From contig CANRJP010000005.1 in assembly GCA_947630975.1 (NCBI GenBank), positions 1-57,904 on the forward strand: a DNA stretch of 57,904 nucleotides. Direction: 5' to 3'. The translations under genes and the position numbers were made by a program. The DNA comes from an uncultured Clostridia bacterium (GTDB lineage: Bacteria; Bacillota; Clostridia; UMGS1883). Below, piece after piece: positions 1 to 8,151 of this stretch. The notes under the pieces are model-generated. The model ran no database searches. It saw nothing but the letters and a program-made list of their open reading frames with translations, and had not been told where the DNA came from. Position 1 is the stretch's first letter. Every line of letters starts with the position of its first letter.

Positions 1-504
1 AAAGATACAGGGGCTGTCCCAAGTGTTTCATCGTTTAAAACGAATAACACAGGTAGGAACCAGCCCTCTGTATCTGACGTTAGTGTACCACAAACTCCGT
101 CCGCTGTCAATACCCAAAATGAAAATACCGATGACATTCGCTACTCCGTCAAGGCCGACATGGCAAAGGAGGGCTATGACCCGGAAAAAATATCGGCGGA
201 TGAGATGATCGACTGGCTCATAGACAAATACGGCAAGGTCAAACAGGGAGAAAACCCGGCGAGGGACGTTGCCGTACCGAAGAAAACAGCCGCGAACCGG
301 CCCGTCAGCCTCTTTGCCCGTACCATGATGGAGGCGGGAATAACCCCGGACTGGGCGATGAGCGAGTTTGAGCAGGCGATCATCGACGGGACGCTGACCC
401 ATGAGGTGATAACCGACGACAGCGCCCGGCAGTGGGCCAGAAAATTTAACGTGTTTGACAGCACAAAGGGCAGAAGCAGCATGGACATACAGGGAATGTT
501 CTAG
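1..504 (+). CDS. C-terminal part of a phage/ICE-type polyvalent protein (5' end outside window)
   Basis: The frame is open from base 1 to the stop at 502-504, so this is the 3' end of a longer gene; an internal ATG at 160 is probably not the real start. The visible 167 residues have a Ser/Thr/Asn/Pro-rich linker (about residues 1-45), then DIRYSVK, then a compact domain with ENPARDV and ARTMMEAGIT. From memory, DIRYS-type linkers and this tail occur in the very large multi-domain 'polyvalent' proteins of clostridial prophages and conjugative elements. The next gene, spoVAE, converges on it, so the window edge probably lies inside or next to an integrated element. No enzymatic function can be assigned to the visible part. 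Confidence 0.6.
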   Translation, partial: KDTGAVPSVSSFKTNNTGRNQPSVSDVSVPQTPSAVNTQNENTDDIRYSVKADMAKEGYDPEKISADEMIDWLIDKYGKVKQGENPARDVAVPKKTAANRPVSLFARTMMEAGITPDWAMSEFEQAIIDGTLTHEVITDDSARQWARKFNVFDSTKGRSSMDIQGMF

Positions 505-629
505 TCCATGGGAGCTTGATGCCCAAGGCTACGGCGAAAACGTGGGCGCATACTAAATCCCGCCCCGGAGGCGACGGCTTATTGATGAACCTCGGATTTT
601 TTAGACTGTTTTTTTACAGCCCCCACTTT

Positions 630-983
630 TTACTTCATTTTCGGTCTGGCGACGAGGGCCGCTATCAATGCGAAAAATATCACCGCCGCGATGCCCGCCG
701 CCGTGGCCGAAAGCCCGCCGGTCAGAACGCCGAGGAAGCCGTCCTTTTCCACAGCCTTTATAACTCCCTGATAGAGGGCGTGGCCGAAGCCAAGAAGGGG
801 CACCGTGGCTCCCGCGCCGGCAAATTTTTCAAGGGGCTTATATACCCCTATGAGGGACAGAAACACCCCTCCGACCACGTAGCCCGTCAGCAGCCGTGCC
901 GGGGTAAGCTTTGTTTTGTCTATTACGGCCTGTCCGACGGCGCATATAAGTCCGCCCACCAGAAACGCCTTGATGTAATCCAT
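630..983 (-). CDS. spoVAE: Stage V sporulation protein AE (SpoVAE)
   Basis: This 117-residue, almost entirely hydrophobic protein matches SpoVAE (SpoVAEb), a membrane component of the SpoVA channel that moves dipicolinic acid into the spore and releases it at germination. Visible hallmarks are MDYIKAFLVGG, IDKTKLTPAR and GAGATVPLLGFGHALYQG, with about four membrane segments. I chose the ATG at 983 over an upstream GTG at 989 because an AAGGAG site at 991-996 lies 7 bases before it. It follows ung on the same strand. The usual partners spoVAC and spoVAD are not beside it, and downstream comes the convergent mobile-element fragment. Confidence 0.9.
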   Translation of the reverse strand: MDYIKAFLVGGLICAVGQAVIDKTKLTPARLLTGYVVGGVFLSLIGVYKPLEKFAGAGATVPLLGFGHALYQGVIKAVEKDGFLGVLTGGLSATAAGIAAVIFFALIAALVARPKMK

Positions 984-1053
984 AAACACTCTCCTTCACT
1001 GATTTTAGATTAGTGTTTTTAGTATTTACGGAAATAAATTTTTTATTCGTCAG

Positions 1054-1728
1054 TTAAATATTGGGTATCTGCCAGTCTATTGGCGGCCGAAGGGCGCTTA
1101 TGAGGGCGTCGTTGGCTCTGGCAAAATGGTTGCAGCCGAAAAAGCCCCGATTTGCGGAAAGGGGACTTGGATGGGCCGCTTCAAATATGAAATGACGCTC
1201 CGGGTCGATAAGCTCCTTCTTCTTGCGGGCGTTGTTGCCCCAGAGCAGGAACACCACGGGCTCTTCCCGTCGGTTAAGGGCGCTGATGACGCTGTCGGTG
1301 AAGATTTCCCAGCCCTTGCCCTTGTGGGAGTCGGCCTCGCCCCGGCGGACGGTGAGCACCGCGTTGAGGAGCAGGACGCCCTGACGTGCCCATGGCATGA
1401 GAAAGCCGTTGTTGGGTATGTAACAGCCAAGACTGTCCCGAAGCTCCTTGTACATATTCATCAGTGACGGCGGTACGGGCGTCCCCGGCTTGACGGAAAA
1501 CGCCATACCGTGAGCCTGTCCCGGCTCGTGGTAGGGGTCCTGACCTATTATTACCACCTTTGTGTCGCTGTAAGCCGTGACCTTGAGGGCGGAAAACATA
1601 TCATACATATTGGGATATACCTCATAATTCGAGTACTCCGCCTTTAGAAATTCTCTGAGTTGAAGATAGTAATCCTTTTGAAACTCTCCGCCGATTATCT
1701 CGTCCCAGTCGTTGCCGAGCCTTACCAT
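1054..1728 (-). CDS. ung: Uracil-DNA glycosylase, family 1
   Basis: Ung removes uracil from DNA and so starts base-excision repair of deaminated cytosine or misincorporated dUMP. The 224-residue product has the usual length. It carries the water-activating motif GQDPYH at residues 62-67 and the DNA-intercalation motif HPSPLS at 186-191, with LLWGNNA between them, so it should be active. The ATG at 1728 is preceded by AGGAGG at 8 bases. It lies 12 bases downstream of the GNAT gene on the same strand, and spoVAE follows. The window also encodes dUTPase (46679-47161), the complementary way to keep uracil out of DNA. Confidence 0.97.
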   Translation of the reverse strand: MVRLGNDWDEIIGGEFQKDYYLQLREFLKAEYSNYEVYPNMYDMFSALKVTAYSDTKVVIIGQDPYHEPGQAHGMAFSVKPGTPVPPSLMNMYKELRDSLGCYIPNNGFLMPWARQGVLLLNAVLTVRRGEADSHKGKGWEIFTDSVISALNRREEPVVFLLWGNNARKKKELIDPERHFIFEAAHPSPLSANRGFFGCNHFARANDALISALRPPIDWQIPNI

Positions 1729-1740
1729 TCCGCCATCCTC

Positions 1741-2202
1741 CTAAATAAATTTTTCCATTACTCTGTTCTCAAACGTGACTCCCCGCCGCTCTACCCGGTC
1801 AACGCCGCAGACCCTGAACCCGTACTTCATGTAAAAGCCGTAGCCCACCCGGCTCGAGGCCAGGAATATCCGATTTATCCCGTGCTTTTTCGCCCAGGCG
1901 GCGGCGGTGTCCATCAGCTCCGTGGCCACTCCCCGTCCGGTATAGTCCGGATGGGTAAAAAGCCGGTTGACATAGCCGTCCCGCTCGATACAGACAAAGC
2001 CCACGGGGCGGCCGCCGTCCTCCATGACCCAGGTAACGTTGCGCATAAGAGAATATGTAAGCTTGGCCGTGTCCATTTTTTTCGGCGCCCACGCCTCCAG
2101 CTCCTCGGGGGTGTAGACGTCGGCGCACAGCCGATGAACGGAGCTGTAGAGCAGCTCCGCCAGCCTCTTCCCCTCGCCGGGGCGCATTCTGCGTATCTTC
2201 AC
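1741..2202 (-). CDS. GNAT family N-acetyltransferase
   Basis: This 153-residue single-domain protein belongs to the GCN5-related acetyltransferases, which transfer acetyl from acetyl-CoA to an amine. The acetyl-CoA-binding stretch is visible as YTGRGVATELMDTAA at about residues 95-110, followed by the typical AKKHGINRIFL strand and a GFYMKYGFRVCG end. The substrate cannot be read from the sequence. The start is a GTG at 2202 with GGAGG 9 bases upstream; no ATG fits as well. It probably shares a transcript with ung. Confidence 0.85.
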   Translation of the reverse strand: MKIRRMRPGEGKRLAELLYSSVHRLCADVYTPEELEAWAPKKMDTAKLTYSLMRNVTWVMEDGGRPVGFVCIERDGYVNRLFTHPDYTGRGVATELMDTAAAWAKKHGINRIFLASSRVGYGFYMKYGFRVCGVDRVERRGVTFENRVMEKFI

Positions 2203-2250
2203 GACTGTGTGCCTCCCCCCGTTATACTAATTCCAATTAAAAAATCTAAT

Positions 2251-2275
2251 AAAGCCGGACAGACATAGTCTGACG
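2251..2275. repeat. Short dyad between the GNAT gene and the palindromic repeat
   Basis: An inverted sequence, CAGAC-ATA-GTCTG, lies in the 5' leader region of the GNAT gene. It may be a small operator or part of the repeat that follows. Only the symmetry supports it. Confidence 0.25.
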
Positions 2276-2310
2276 GTGAACCGCATTAAGTTAACAATGA
2301 CAAGGATAAA

Positions 2311-2503
2311 GCCTTCTCCTTGAGGAGAAGGTGGCACGAAGTGCCGGATGAGGTGTAGCCGCCGTAGGCGGCGTTAGTTTTACCGAGTGTGTTTTACAAC
2401 GGACGCTTCGCGTCCTACACCTCATCAGTCGGCTTCGCCGACAGCTTCCCCTCGAGGGGAAGCCTTAATCGTGTGCCAGTTACATACCTTAGTAACAACG
2501 ACA
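2311..2503. repeat. Palindromic intergenic repeat, family B copy 1
   Basis: This is a non-coding MITE-like element filling most of the 383-base gap between the GNAT gene and rpsU. The left arm (2311-2358) contains small hairpins such as GGCACGAAGTGCC and ends GATGAGGTGTAG. The right arm (2416-2464) begins with the inverse, TACACCTCATC, and includes TCGGCTTCGCCGA and CCCCTCGAGGGG. Between the arms lie two GC-rich hairpins, CCGCCGTAGGCGG and GGACGCTTCGCGTCC. A tail up to about 2503 (CAGTTACA...GTAACAAC) is shared with the second copy at 33936-34213. Such structured elements are recalled from other Oscillospiraceae genomes; no function is known to me. Confidence 0.8.
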
Positions 2504-2550
2504 AAGCCGAAACTCGCATATTTATGATTTAAAATTAGCATTAGACAAGA

Positions 2551-2579
2551 TAACCCACATACGTCGCGTATGTGGGTTA
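2551..2579 (-). terminator. Terminator-like hairpin after rpsU
   Basis: A perfect 13-base-pair stem (TAACCCACATACG and its inverse around TCG) starts 7 bases after the rpsU stop codon. On the minus strand it is followed only by the weak T-rich tract TCTTGTCT, so termination efficiency is uncertain. Confidence 0.65.
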
Positions 2580-2585
2580 GCCGTC

Positions 2586-2762
2586 TTATTTAAACTTTCT
2601 TTTTCTGGCCGCTTCGGACTTCTTTTTGCGTCTTACACTGGGCTTTTCGTAGTGTTCTCTTTTGCGAACTTCGGAAATAACCCCAGCCTTGGCGCAAGAG
2701 CGTTTAAATCTTCTAAGGGCGCTATCTAAAGACTCGTTTTCCTTAACTCTTACCTCGGACAT
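2586..2762 (-). CDS. rpsU: 30S ribosomal protein S21
   Basis: This small basic protein of the 30S subunit contributes to initiation. The product is 58 residues, the usual bacterial length, with the family start [19 protein letters not shown] and a lysine/arginine-rich tail ending RKRKFK. The longer open frame to 2819 is not the start: the ATG at 2762 follows a strong GAGGGGAGGG site and restores the conserved N-terminus. The gene stands alone with its own promoter at 2821-2848 and a hairpin after its stop. Confidence 0.97.
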   Translation of the reverse strand: MSEVRVKENESLDSALRRFKRSCAKAGVISEVRKREHYEKPSVRRKKKSEAARKRKFK

Positions 2763-2820
2763 CTCTAACCCTCCCCTCGCAGCTCCTAAAGAAATAGTTA
2801 CCGCATATAGTGACACCATA

Positions 2821-2848
2821 ATTATACCACAAATATAAAATATGTCAA
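2821..2848 (-). promoter_or_regulatory. Promoter of rpsU
   Basis: On the minus strand a perfect TTGACA (2843-2848) is followed after 16 bases by a perfect TATAAT (2821-2826). It is a strong vegetative-type promoter, as expected for a ribosomal protein gene, and lies just beyond the end of hinT. Confidence 0.85.
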
Positions 2849-2884
2849 GTGTTTTTTATTAATTTTTTTGTGCGGAATATTATG

Positions 2885-3226
2885 TCAGCCCGGAGGCCAG
2901 GCAAGGCTCCGTCCTCCCAGCATATGGAAGTGCAGATGTCCCACGGTCTGCCCCCCGTCGACGCCGCAGTTATTGACGATGCGGTAGCCGCCCTCGGCTA
3001 TACCCTCCCGAGCGGCGATCTCCTTCGCAGCGAGGAAGATGTCGGCAATAATACCGGCGTTTTCCGCCGTGAGCTCATTGGCCGAGGCGATATGCTCCTT
3101 GGGCACGATGAGCACATGGACGGGAGCCTCGGGGTTTATGTCACGGAAGGCGTAAACCTTGTCGTTTTCGTATACCTTCGCCGAGGGTATATCCCCGGCG
3201 ATTATCTTGCAGAACAGGCAGTCCAT
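2885..3226 (-). CDS. hinT: HIT family protein (HinT-type nucleotide hydrolase)
   Basis: HinT-like proteins hydrolyse nucleoside phosphoramidates and aminoacyl-AMP. The 113-residue product has the N-terminal zinc-type CLFCKIIAG and the histidine triad VGHLHFHML at about residues 94-102, which supplies the catalytic histidine. Its ATG shares one base with the flavodoxin stop codon (TAATG), so the two are translationally coupled. The alaS-flavodoxin-hinT order fits a role near tRNA charging, since aminoacyl-AMP is a by-product of synthetases; that link is inference. Confidence 0.93.
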   Translation of the reverse strand: MDCLFCKIIAGDIPSAKVYENDKVYAFRDINPEAPVHVLIVPKEHIASANELTAENAGIIADIFLAAKEIAAREGIAEGGYRIVNNCGVDGGQTVGHLHFHMLGGRSLAWPPG

Positions 3227-3687
3227 TACTTTCTCTCCTTTTTACCGTATTTTTCTATTACTTCAAGTATAAATTTTTTCCCGTTTTCCAGATCGCCGTC
3301 ATTCGGGCGACCTTTATTGATGCCGCCGGCCAGCTTGAAGATAAAGAACTTATCCAAGCCCTTGCAGGCGAACGAACCCAGCACCTCCGCGCCGTTGTTT
3401 TTCAGTAAGGATACAAGGGGCTCGTTATTCTTTTCGGCACCGGTGCCGCTGGTTGAAAACACAAATACCGGACGGTCATGGATCAGTCCGGCGGCCTCGG
3501 TCACCGAGGCCCCGTGCTTTCCGAAATATATGCCGCCGCCGAGGCCGATAATGTCGTAATCGTCAAAATTCAGCCCCGACGCCTTTTCGGCTTTTATTAC
3601 TGTAAGAGGAGCCGCTTCGGCCATGGCTTCGGCTATTTTCATTGTGTTGCCCTGATGGTGCGAATCGACTAAAACGAGAATTTTCAT
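3226..3687 (-). CDS. Flavodoxin-like protein
   Basis: This 153-residue protein should bind FMN and act as a small electron carrier or NADPH/quinone-type flavoprotein. It has the flavodoxin start MKILVLVDSHHQGNTMKIAE, whose SHHQGNT loop corresponds to the FMN phosphate loop. It also has a central GLGGGIYFGKHG and a second flavin-loop-like FSTSGTG at about residues 78-84. The partner cannot be read from the sequence. The start lies 4 bases after the alaS stop, with its ribosome site inside the alaS 3' end, so it is part of the alaS operon and overlaps hinT by one base. Confidence 0.8.
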   Translation of the reverse strand: MKILVLVDSHHQGNTMKIAEAMAEAAPLTVIKAEKASGLNFDDYDIIGLGGGIYFGKHGASVTEAAGLIHDRPVFVFSTSGTGAEKNNEPLVSLLKNNGAEVLGSFACKGLDKFFIFKLAGGINKGRPNDGDLENGKKFILEVIEKYGKKERK

Positions 3688-3691
3688 ATCC

Positions 3692-6328
3692 TTACGCTCC
3701 GATCTGTTTGGCGACGATCTCGTCTACTATGGCGAGGGCGTTGTCTATCTTGTCGGCATCCCTGCCGCCGCCCTGAGCCATGTCGGGCTTTCCGCCGCCG
3801 CTGCCTCCGGCGACAGCGGTTATTTCCTTGATTATCTTACCCGCGTGTACGCCCTTTGCCACAGCCTCCTTGGTGGCCATAGCCACAAAGGTTATCTTGC
3901 CGCCGTTGTTGGTGGCGAGAACTATGGCGCAGCAGGGATTGTGATCCTTCACGGCGTCGCCCATCTTCTTCAGCTCGTCCACGGTGGCACCGTCATTCTG
4001 GGCGACAAAGAGGGAAACTCCGCCTATCTCACGGGCGCTGGCCATGAGGTTGTTGGCCTTGGCGTTGGCCATTTGAGCGGCCACGGCCTCGGCGGCCTTT
4101 CTGGCCATGCGTATGTCCTCCATAAGGCCCTCTGCCTTGTGGGGCAGTTCGGCCTCGGAGGTTTTAAGAGTTGTGCAGAGAGTGCCCACAAGGGCGTCCC
4201 GATCCTCGATATACTTCAGCACTCCGCCGCCGGTAATGGCTTCGATACGGCGGACGCCGGCGGCCACGCCGCCCTCGGAAAGTATCTTGAACAGTCCCGC
4301 CTGGGCGGTGTTTTTGAGGTGAGTGCCGCCGCAGAACTCCACACTGTAGTCGCCGACGGAAACCACCCGAACGATGTCGCCGTACTTTTCGCCGAAGAGG
4401 GCGATGGCGCCAAGCTTCTTGGCCTCGTCTATGGGCAGCTCCCGAACGTTCACATCGATGGCGTCAAGTATCTTCTCATTGACTATCCGTTCAACGGTCT
4501 TTATCTGTTCGTCGGTCATGGCTTCAAAGTGAGAAAAGTCAAAGCGGAGCTTGTCGGCGGTCACAAGGGAGCCCGCCTGGGCCACATGGGTACCCAGAAC
4601 GTCCCTCAGGGCCTTGTCCAGCAGATGAGTGGCGGTGTGATTGCGGCAGATAGCGGCTCTGTTTTTGGCGTCCACCTGAAGGGTCACGCCGTCGCCAAGG
4701 CTGAAAGTGCCCCGCTTTACGGCGACCTCATGGAGATACAGACCGTCGCCTGTCTTGGTGGTGTTTACCACCTCGGCGGCCGCACCGTCGTTGAACAGCA
4801 CGCCTATATCGCCGACCTGTCCGCCCATTTCGGCATAGAAGGGGGTCTTTTCGGTGACAATGACGCCCTTTTCGCCCTCGCCTATCTCGGCACTGACCTC
4901 GCCCTCGGAAACTATGCCCACTATCTTTGACCGTGTCTCGAGGCCGGCATAGCCCACAAATTCGGTGGCGGAAGCGTCCTCAAACTCGTAATTCTCGTCG
5001 CCGTCCCAGCTCGAACCGTCCTTGCGGGCGGCCTTGGCGGTTGCCTTCTGCTCGGCCATGGCCTCATTGAAGCCATCGACATCCACGCCGAGGCCTTTTT
5101 CCTGTGCCATTTCTACTGTCAGATCCAGAGGGAAGCCGTAGGTGTCATGGAGCTTGAAGGCCATGGCGCCGGTGAGCTCGCCCGCTCCGGCGGATCGAGC
5201 TTCCTCAATATACTGATTGAGCACCACAAGTCCGCCCTCGATAGTAGCGTCGAAGCGTTCCTCCTCTTTCTCGATGATGCGCTTGATATACTCCCGCTTT
5301 TCGCCCAGCTCGGGATAAGCGGACTTTGAACAGTCGATAACGGTGTCGGCCACCTCGCTTAAGAAGCGGCGGTCGATGCCCAGCAGCTTTCCGTGGCGGG
5401 CCGCCCGGCGGAGCAAACGGCGGAGCACATAGCCCCGGCCCTCGTTGGAGGGGATAACGCCGTCGCTTACCATCATTACGGTGCTGCGGATATGGTCGGT
5501 GATGACCCGGAGGGAAACGTCGGTCTTTTCGTTTTCCTTATAATTTACGCCCGCTATGCGGGAGATGTGCTTCATAACATCTTGAACGGTGTCCACCTCG
5601 AAGAGGTTGTTGACGCCCTGCATCACTACAGCCAGACGCTCAAGGCCCATACCGGTGTCGATGTTGGGCTTGGGCAGGGGGTTATAGTTGCCCTGCTCGT
5701 CCCTGTCAAACTGGGTGAACACAAGGTTCCAGACCTCCATGTAACGGTCACAGTCGCAGCCCACGCCGCAGTCGGGCTTGCCGCAGCCGAACTCCTCGCC
5801 CCGGTCATAGTATATTTCGGAGCAGGGGCCGCAGGGGCCTGTGCCGTGCTCCCAGAAGTTGTCCTCCTTGCCCAGCTTTACTATGCGCTCGGGCCTTACG
5901 CCCACCTCGTTGACCCAGATGTCCCTTGCCTCGTCGTCGTTTTCATAGACGGAGACCCAGAGCTTTTCCTCGGGTATCTCCATCACCTTGGTGAAGAACT
6001 CCCAGGCCCATGCGGTGGCCTCCCGCTTAAAGTAGTCGCCGAAGGAAAAATTGCCCAGCATTTCAAAGAATGTGCCGTGGCGGGCGGTGTGGCCCACCCG
6101 TTCGATGTCGGGTGTGCGGATGCACTTCTGACAGGTGGTGACCCTGCGGCGGGGAGGGGTCTCCGCCCCGGTGAACCATGCCTTCATGGGCGCCATGCCG
6201 GAGTTTATCAGCAGCAGACTGGCGTCGTTTTTGGGCACAAGGGAAAAGCTGTCCAGCCGAAGGCAGCCCTTCGACTCGAAAAAGCTCAGGAATTTTTCGC
6301 GAATTTCGTTTACTCCTAATTTTTGCAT
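3692..6328 (-). CDS. alaS: Alanyl-tRNA synthetase
   Basis: AlaS charges tRNA(Ala) with alanine and edits mischarged Ser- and Gly-tRNA(Ala). The 878-residue length is typical. The N-terminal class II catalytic core runs to about residue 400 with FEMLGNFSFGDYF near 88-100. The editing domain carries the zinc motifs HTATH (564-568) and CGGTH (666-670). The C-terminal DHHA1 domain ends with the glycine-rich GGSGGGKPDMAQGGG. All key residues look intact. A promoter lies at 6380-6408. The leader is only about 45 bases, too short for a T-box, so no riboswitch control is apparent. Flavodoxin and hinT follow in the same operon. Confidence 0.98.
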   Translation of the reverse strand: MQKLGVNEIREKFLSFFESKGCLRLDSFSLVPKNDASLLLINSGMAPMKAWFTGAETPPRRRVTTCQKCIRTPDIERVGHTARHGTFFEMLGNFSFGDYFKREATAWAWEFFTKVMEIPEEKLWVSVYENDDEARDIWVNEVGVRPERIVKLGKEDNFWEHGTGPCGPCSEIYYDRGEEFGCGKPDCGVGCDCDRYMEVWNLVFTQFDRDEQGNYNPLPKPNIDTGMGLERLAVVMQGVNNLFEVDTVQDVMKHISRIAGVNYKENEKTDVSLRVITDHIRSTVMMVSDGVIPSNEGRGYVLRRLLRRAARHGKLLGIDRRFLSEVADTVIDCSKSAYPELGEKREYIKRIIEKEEERFDATIEGGLVVLNQYIEEARSAGAGELTGAMAFKLHDTYGFPLDLTVEMAQEKGLGVDVDGFNEAMAEQKATAKAARKDGSSWDGDENYEFEDASATEFVGYAGLETRSKIVGIVSEGEVSAEIGEGEKGVIVTEKTPFYAEMGGQVGDIGVLFNDGAAAEVVNTTKTGDGLYLHEVAVKRGTFSLGDGVTLQVDAKNRAAICRNHTATHLLDKALRDVLGTHVAQAGSLVTADKLRFDFSHFEAMTDEQIKTVERIVNEKILDAIDVNVRELPIDEAKKLGAIALFGEKYGDIVRVVSVGDYSVEFCGGTHLKNTAQAGLFKILSEGGVAAGVRRIEAITGGGVLKYIEDRDALVGTLCTTLKTSEAELPHKAEGLMEDIRMARKAAEAVAAQMANAKANNLMASAREIGGVSLFVAQNDGATVDELKKMGDAVKDHNPCCAIVLATNNGGKITFVAMATKEAVAKGVHAGKIIKEITAVAGGSGGGKPDMAQGGGRDADKIDNALAIVDEIVAKQIGA

Positions 6329-6379
6329 CTATTGTCAACTCCAATTATAGATTACCGGTTTATTTTGTCATTATATAAT

Positions 6380-6408
6380 ATTATATAATTTTAATTACGG
6401 TTTGTCAA
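6380..6408 (-). promoter_or_regulatory. Promoter of alaS
   Basis: On the minus strand TTGACA (6403-6408) and TATAAT (6380-6385) are both perfect matches, separated by 17 bases. It lies directly after the stop codon of the upstream ABC transporter gene. Confidence 0.85.
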
Positions 6409-6416
6409 CAGTTTTT

Positions 6417-8141
6417 TTACTCCGCCTCGTTTGCGAAATAAAGCCGCTTATACATTCCGCCCTTGGCGATAAGCTCCTTATGGGTGCCGGTTTCACAGAT
6501 GGCGCCTTTGTCGATCACGGCGATCTTGTCGGCGTTGCGTATGGTGGACAGACGGTGGGCGATAATTATGGTCGTCCGGTTCTGTATAACCTTATCTATG
6601 GCCTGATGTATGAGCCGCTCGGTGGAATTGTCAACGGCGGCGGTGGCCTCATCCAAAATCAAGATGGGCTTGTTGCGTAAAATTGCGCGGGCAATGGCTA
6701 TGCGCTGCTTCTGACCGCCGCTGAGCTTGACGCCCCGTTCGCCCACTATGGTGTCATAGCCGTTCTCCATCTCCATGATGAAATCGTGGGCGTTGGCCAC
6801 CTTTGCCGCGGCCTCTATCTCGTCGCTTGTGGGATTGTCCGCCCCGTAGGCTATATTTTCCCGAGCGGTGCCGTGGAACAGGAACACGTCCTGAAGCACC
6901 ATGGAAATATTGTCGTGGAGCGAACTGAGGCTTATGTCCCGCAGATCAACCCCGTCAAGGGTTATCCTGCCGGCGGACGGGTCGTAGAACCGTGCCACAA
7001 GGCTGGCAACGGTGGTCTTGCCCACTCCAGTGGGACCCACAAGGGCCACGGTCTCGCCGCTTTTTATGTCGAGGTTAAAGTCGCGCAACACCGGAGAGCC
7101 GTCTATGTACTCGAAATCCACGTTCTCAAAGCGGATGTCGCCCTTTGCCTTCTGTATCTCGACGGGTCGCTCCGCCTCGGGCACGTCGGCCTTTTCGTCC
7201 AAAAGCTCAAAAATCCTCTCACCGGCGGCGAGGGAGTCCTGCAAATCCTCATTCAGCCGGGCAAGGTTGTTTATGGGCGCGTAAAGGGAGCTGAGATACA
7301 GGATAAAGGCCACTATCTCTCCGGCGTCCACTCCCCTTGTGGCAAGGTAGCCGCCCACGGCTATAACAAGCACGGTGCCCACCTGATTTAAAAAGGCTAT
7401 GGATGGGTGTATTACGGCGCTGCGGGTCAGAGCCATGATGTTGTACTTAGTAAACTGACTGCTCACGTCGGCGAAATGGCTCAGCTCCCTGTCCTGACGG
7501 TTAAATATCTGAATTTCCTTTATGCCGGAAATGTTGTCCTGAAGCACGCCGGACAGCTCCGCCAGATACTGGTGCCGCTGCTTAAACAGGGGCCGTACCT
7601 TTACGGCGTAGACCCATACGCCCACGCCCACCAGCGGTATCACCGCCACGCTGATGGAGGCGAGGGTGACGTTCATGCGGAACAGCATTATCATCACGCC
7701 TACGAACATTACCACACCCGCCAGAGCGTCGGCGCTGGCGTGGGCGATGAAAAGCTCCATTTTTTCGGTGTCGGCGATGATGCGGCTCATTAGCTGGCCC
7801 GTCTGTTTGTCGTGGAAAAAGCGCATGGAAAGGTGCTGGAGGTGGTCGTACAGCTTAAGCCGCAGATCATGGACGAAGCTCCACGCCGCCTTGTGAGAGG
7901 CGAAGGTACGCAGGAACTGAGTCAGCCACTGGAGCAGCGACACAACGAGAAAGGCGGCGGCCATGTGTACAGCCTTGTCCACTATTTGAGGATCCCTGTC
8001 GGTGATAAGGCCGATCAGCCGGCGCACCACCTGCGGCAGGTACAGGCCCAAAACACTGTTGCCTATGATGGCGAACATGGTGATTATCAGCAGCCACCAA
8101 TATTTTCTGGCCTCACGGAGAATTTTAAACGCGGTTTTCAA
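6417..8141 (-). CDS. ABC exporter, fused membrane and ATPase domains
   Basis: This 574-residue half-transporter should form a homo- or heterodimer that exports lipids, peptides or drugs. Six membrane segments occupy about residues 1-310, followed by an ATPase domain with Walker A GPTGVGKTT (from residue 369), the signature LSGGQKQR (from 473), Walker B ILILDEATAAVD and the H-loop IIIAHRLST. It is MsbA/YheI-like in layout; the substrate is unknown. I place the start at the TTG at 8141 because AGGAG (8149-8153) lies 7 bases upstream; the longer frame to 8222 would run into dgt. It sits 10 bases after the dgt stop, so it is probably cotranscribed with dgt. Confidence 0.93.
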   Translation of the reverse strand: MKTAFKILREARKYWWLLIITMFAIIGNSVLGLYLPQVVRRLIGLITDRDPQIVDKAVHMAAAFLVVSLLQWLTQFLRTFASHKAAWSFVHDLRLKLYDHLQHLSMRFFHDKQTGQLMSRIIADTEKMELFIAHASADALAGVVMFVGVMIMLFRMNVTLASISVAVIPLVGVGVWVYAVKVRPLFKQRHQYLAELSGVLQDNISGIKEIQIFNRQDRELSHFADVSSQFTKYNIMALTRSAVIHPSIAFLNQVGTVLVIAVGGYLATRGVDAGEIVAFILYLSSLYAPINNLARLNEDLQDSLAAGERIFELLDEKADVPEAERPVEIQKAKGDIRFENVDFEYIDGSPVLRDFNLDIKSGETVALVGPTGVGKTTVASLVARFYDPSAGRITLDGVDLRDISLSSLHDNISMVLQDVFLFHGTARENIAYGADNPTSDEIEAAAKVANAHDFIMEMENGYDTIVGERGVKLSGGQKQRIAIARAILRNKPILILDEATAAVDNSTERLIHQAIDKVIQNRTTIIIAHRLSTIRNADKIAVIDKGAICETGTHKELIAKGGMYKRLYFANEAE

Positions 8142-8151
8142 AATATCACTC

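Noticed and set aside
23-208. A 61-codon plus-strand frame at the left edge
   Set aside because: It is out of frame with the longer open frame that runs from base 1 to 504 and has no motif.
2311-2503. A CRISPR array or tandem repeat
   Set aside because: There are no regularly spaced direct repeats with unique spacers; the structure is one palindromic element with a second copy elsewhere.
5393-6319. A 308-codon open frame opposite alaS
   Set aside because: Shadow of alaS; the real gene has complete class II synthetase motifs on the other strand.
6329-6416. T-box riboswitch upstream of alaS
   Set aside because: The promoter leaves a leader of only about 45 bases, too short for a T-box, and no AGGGTGG-like T-box sequence or antiterminator is visible.
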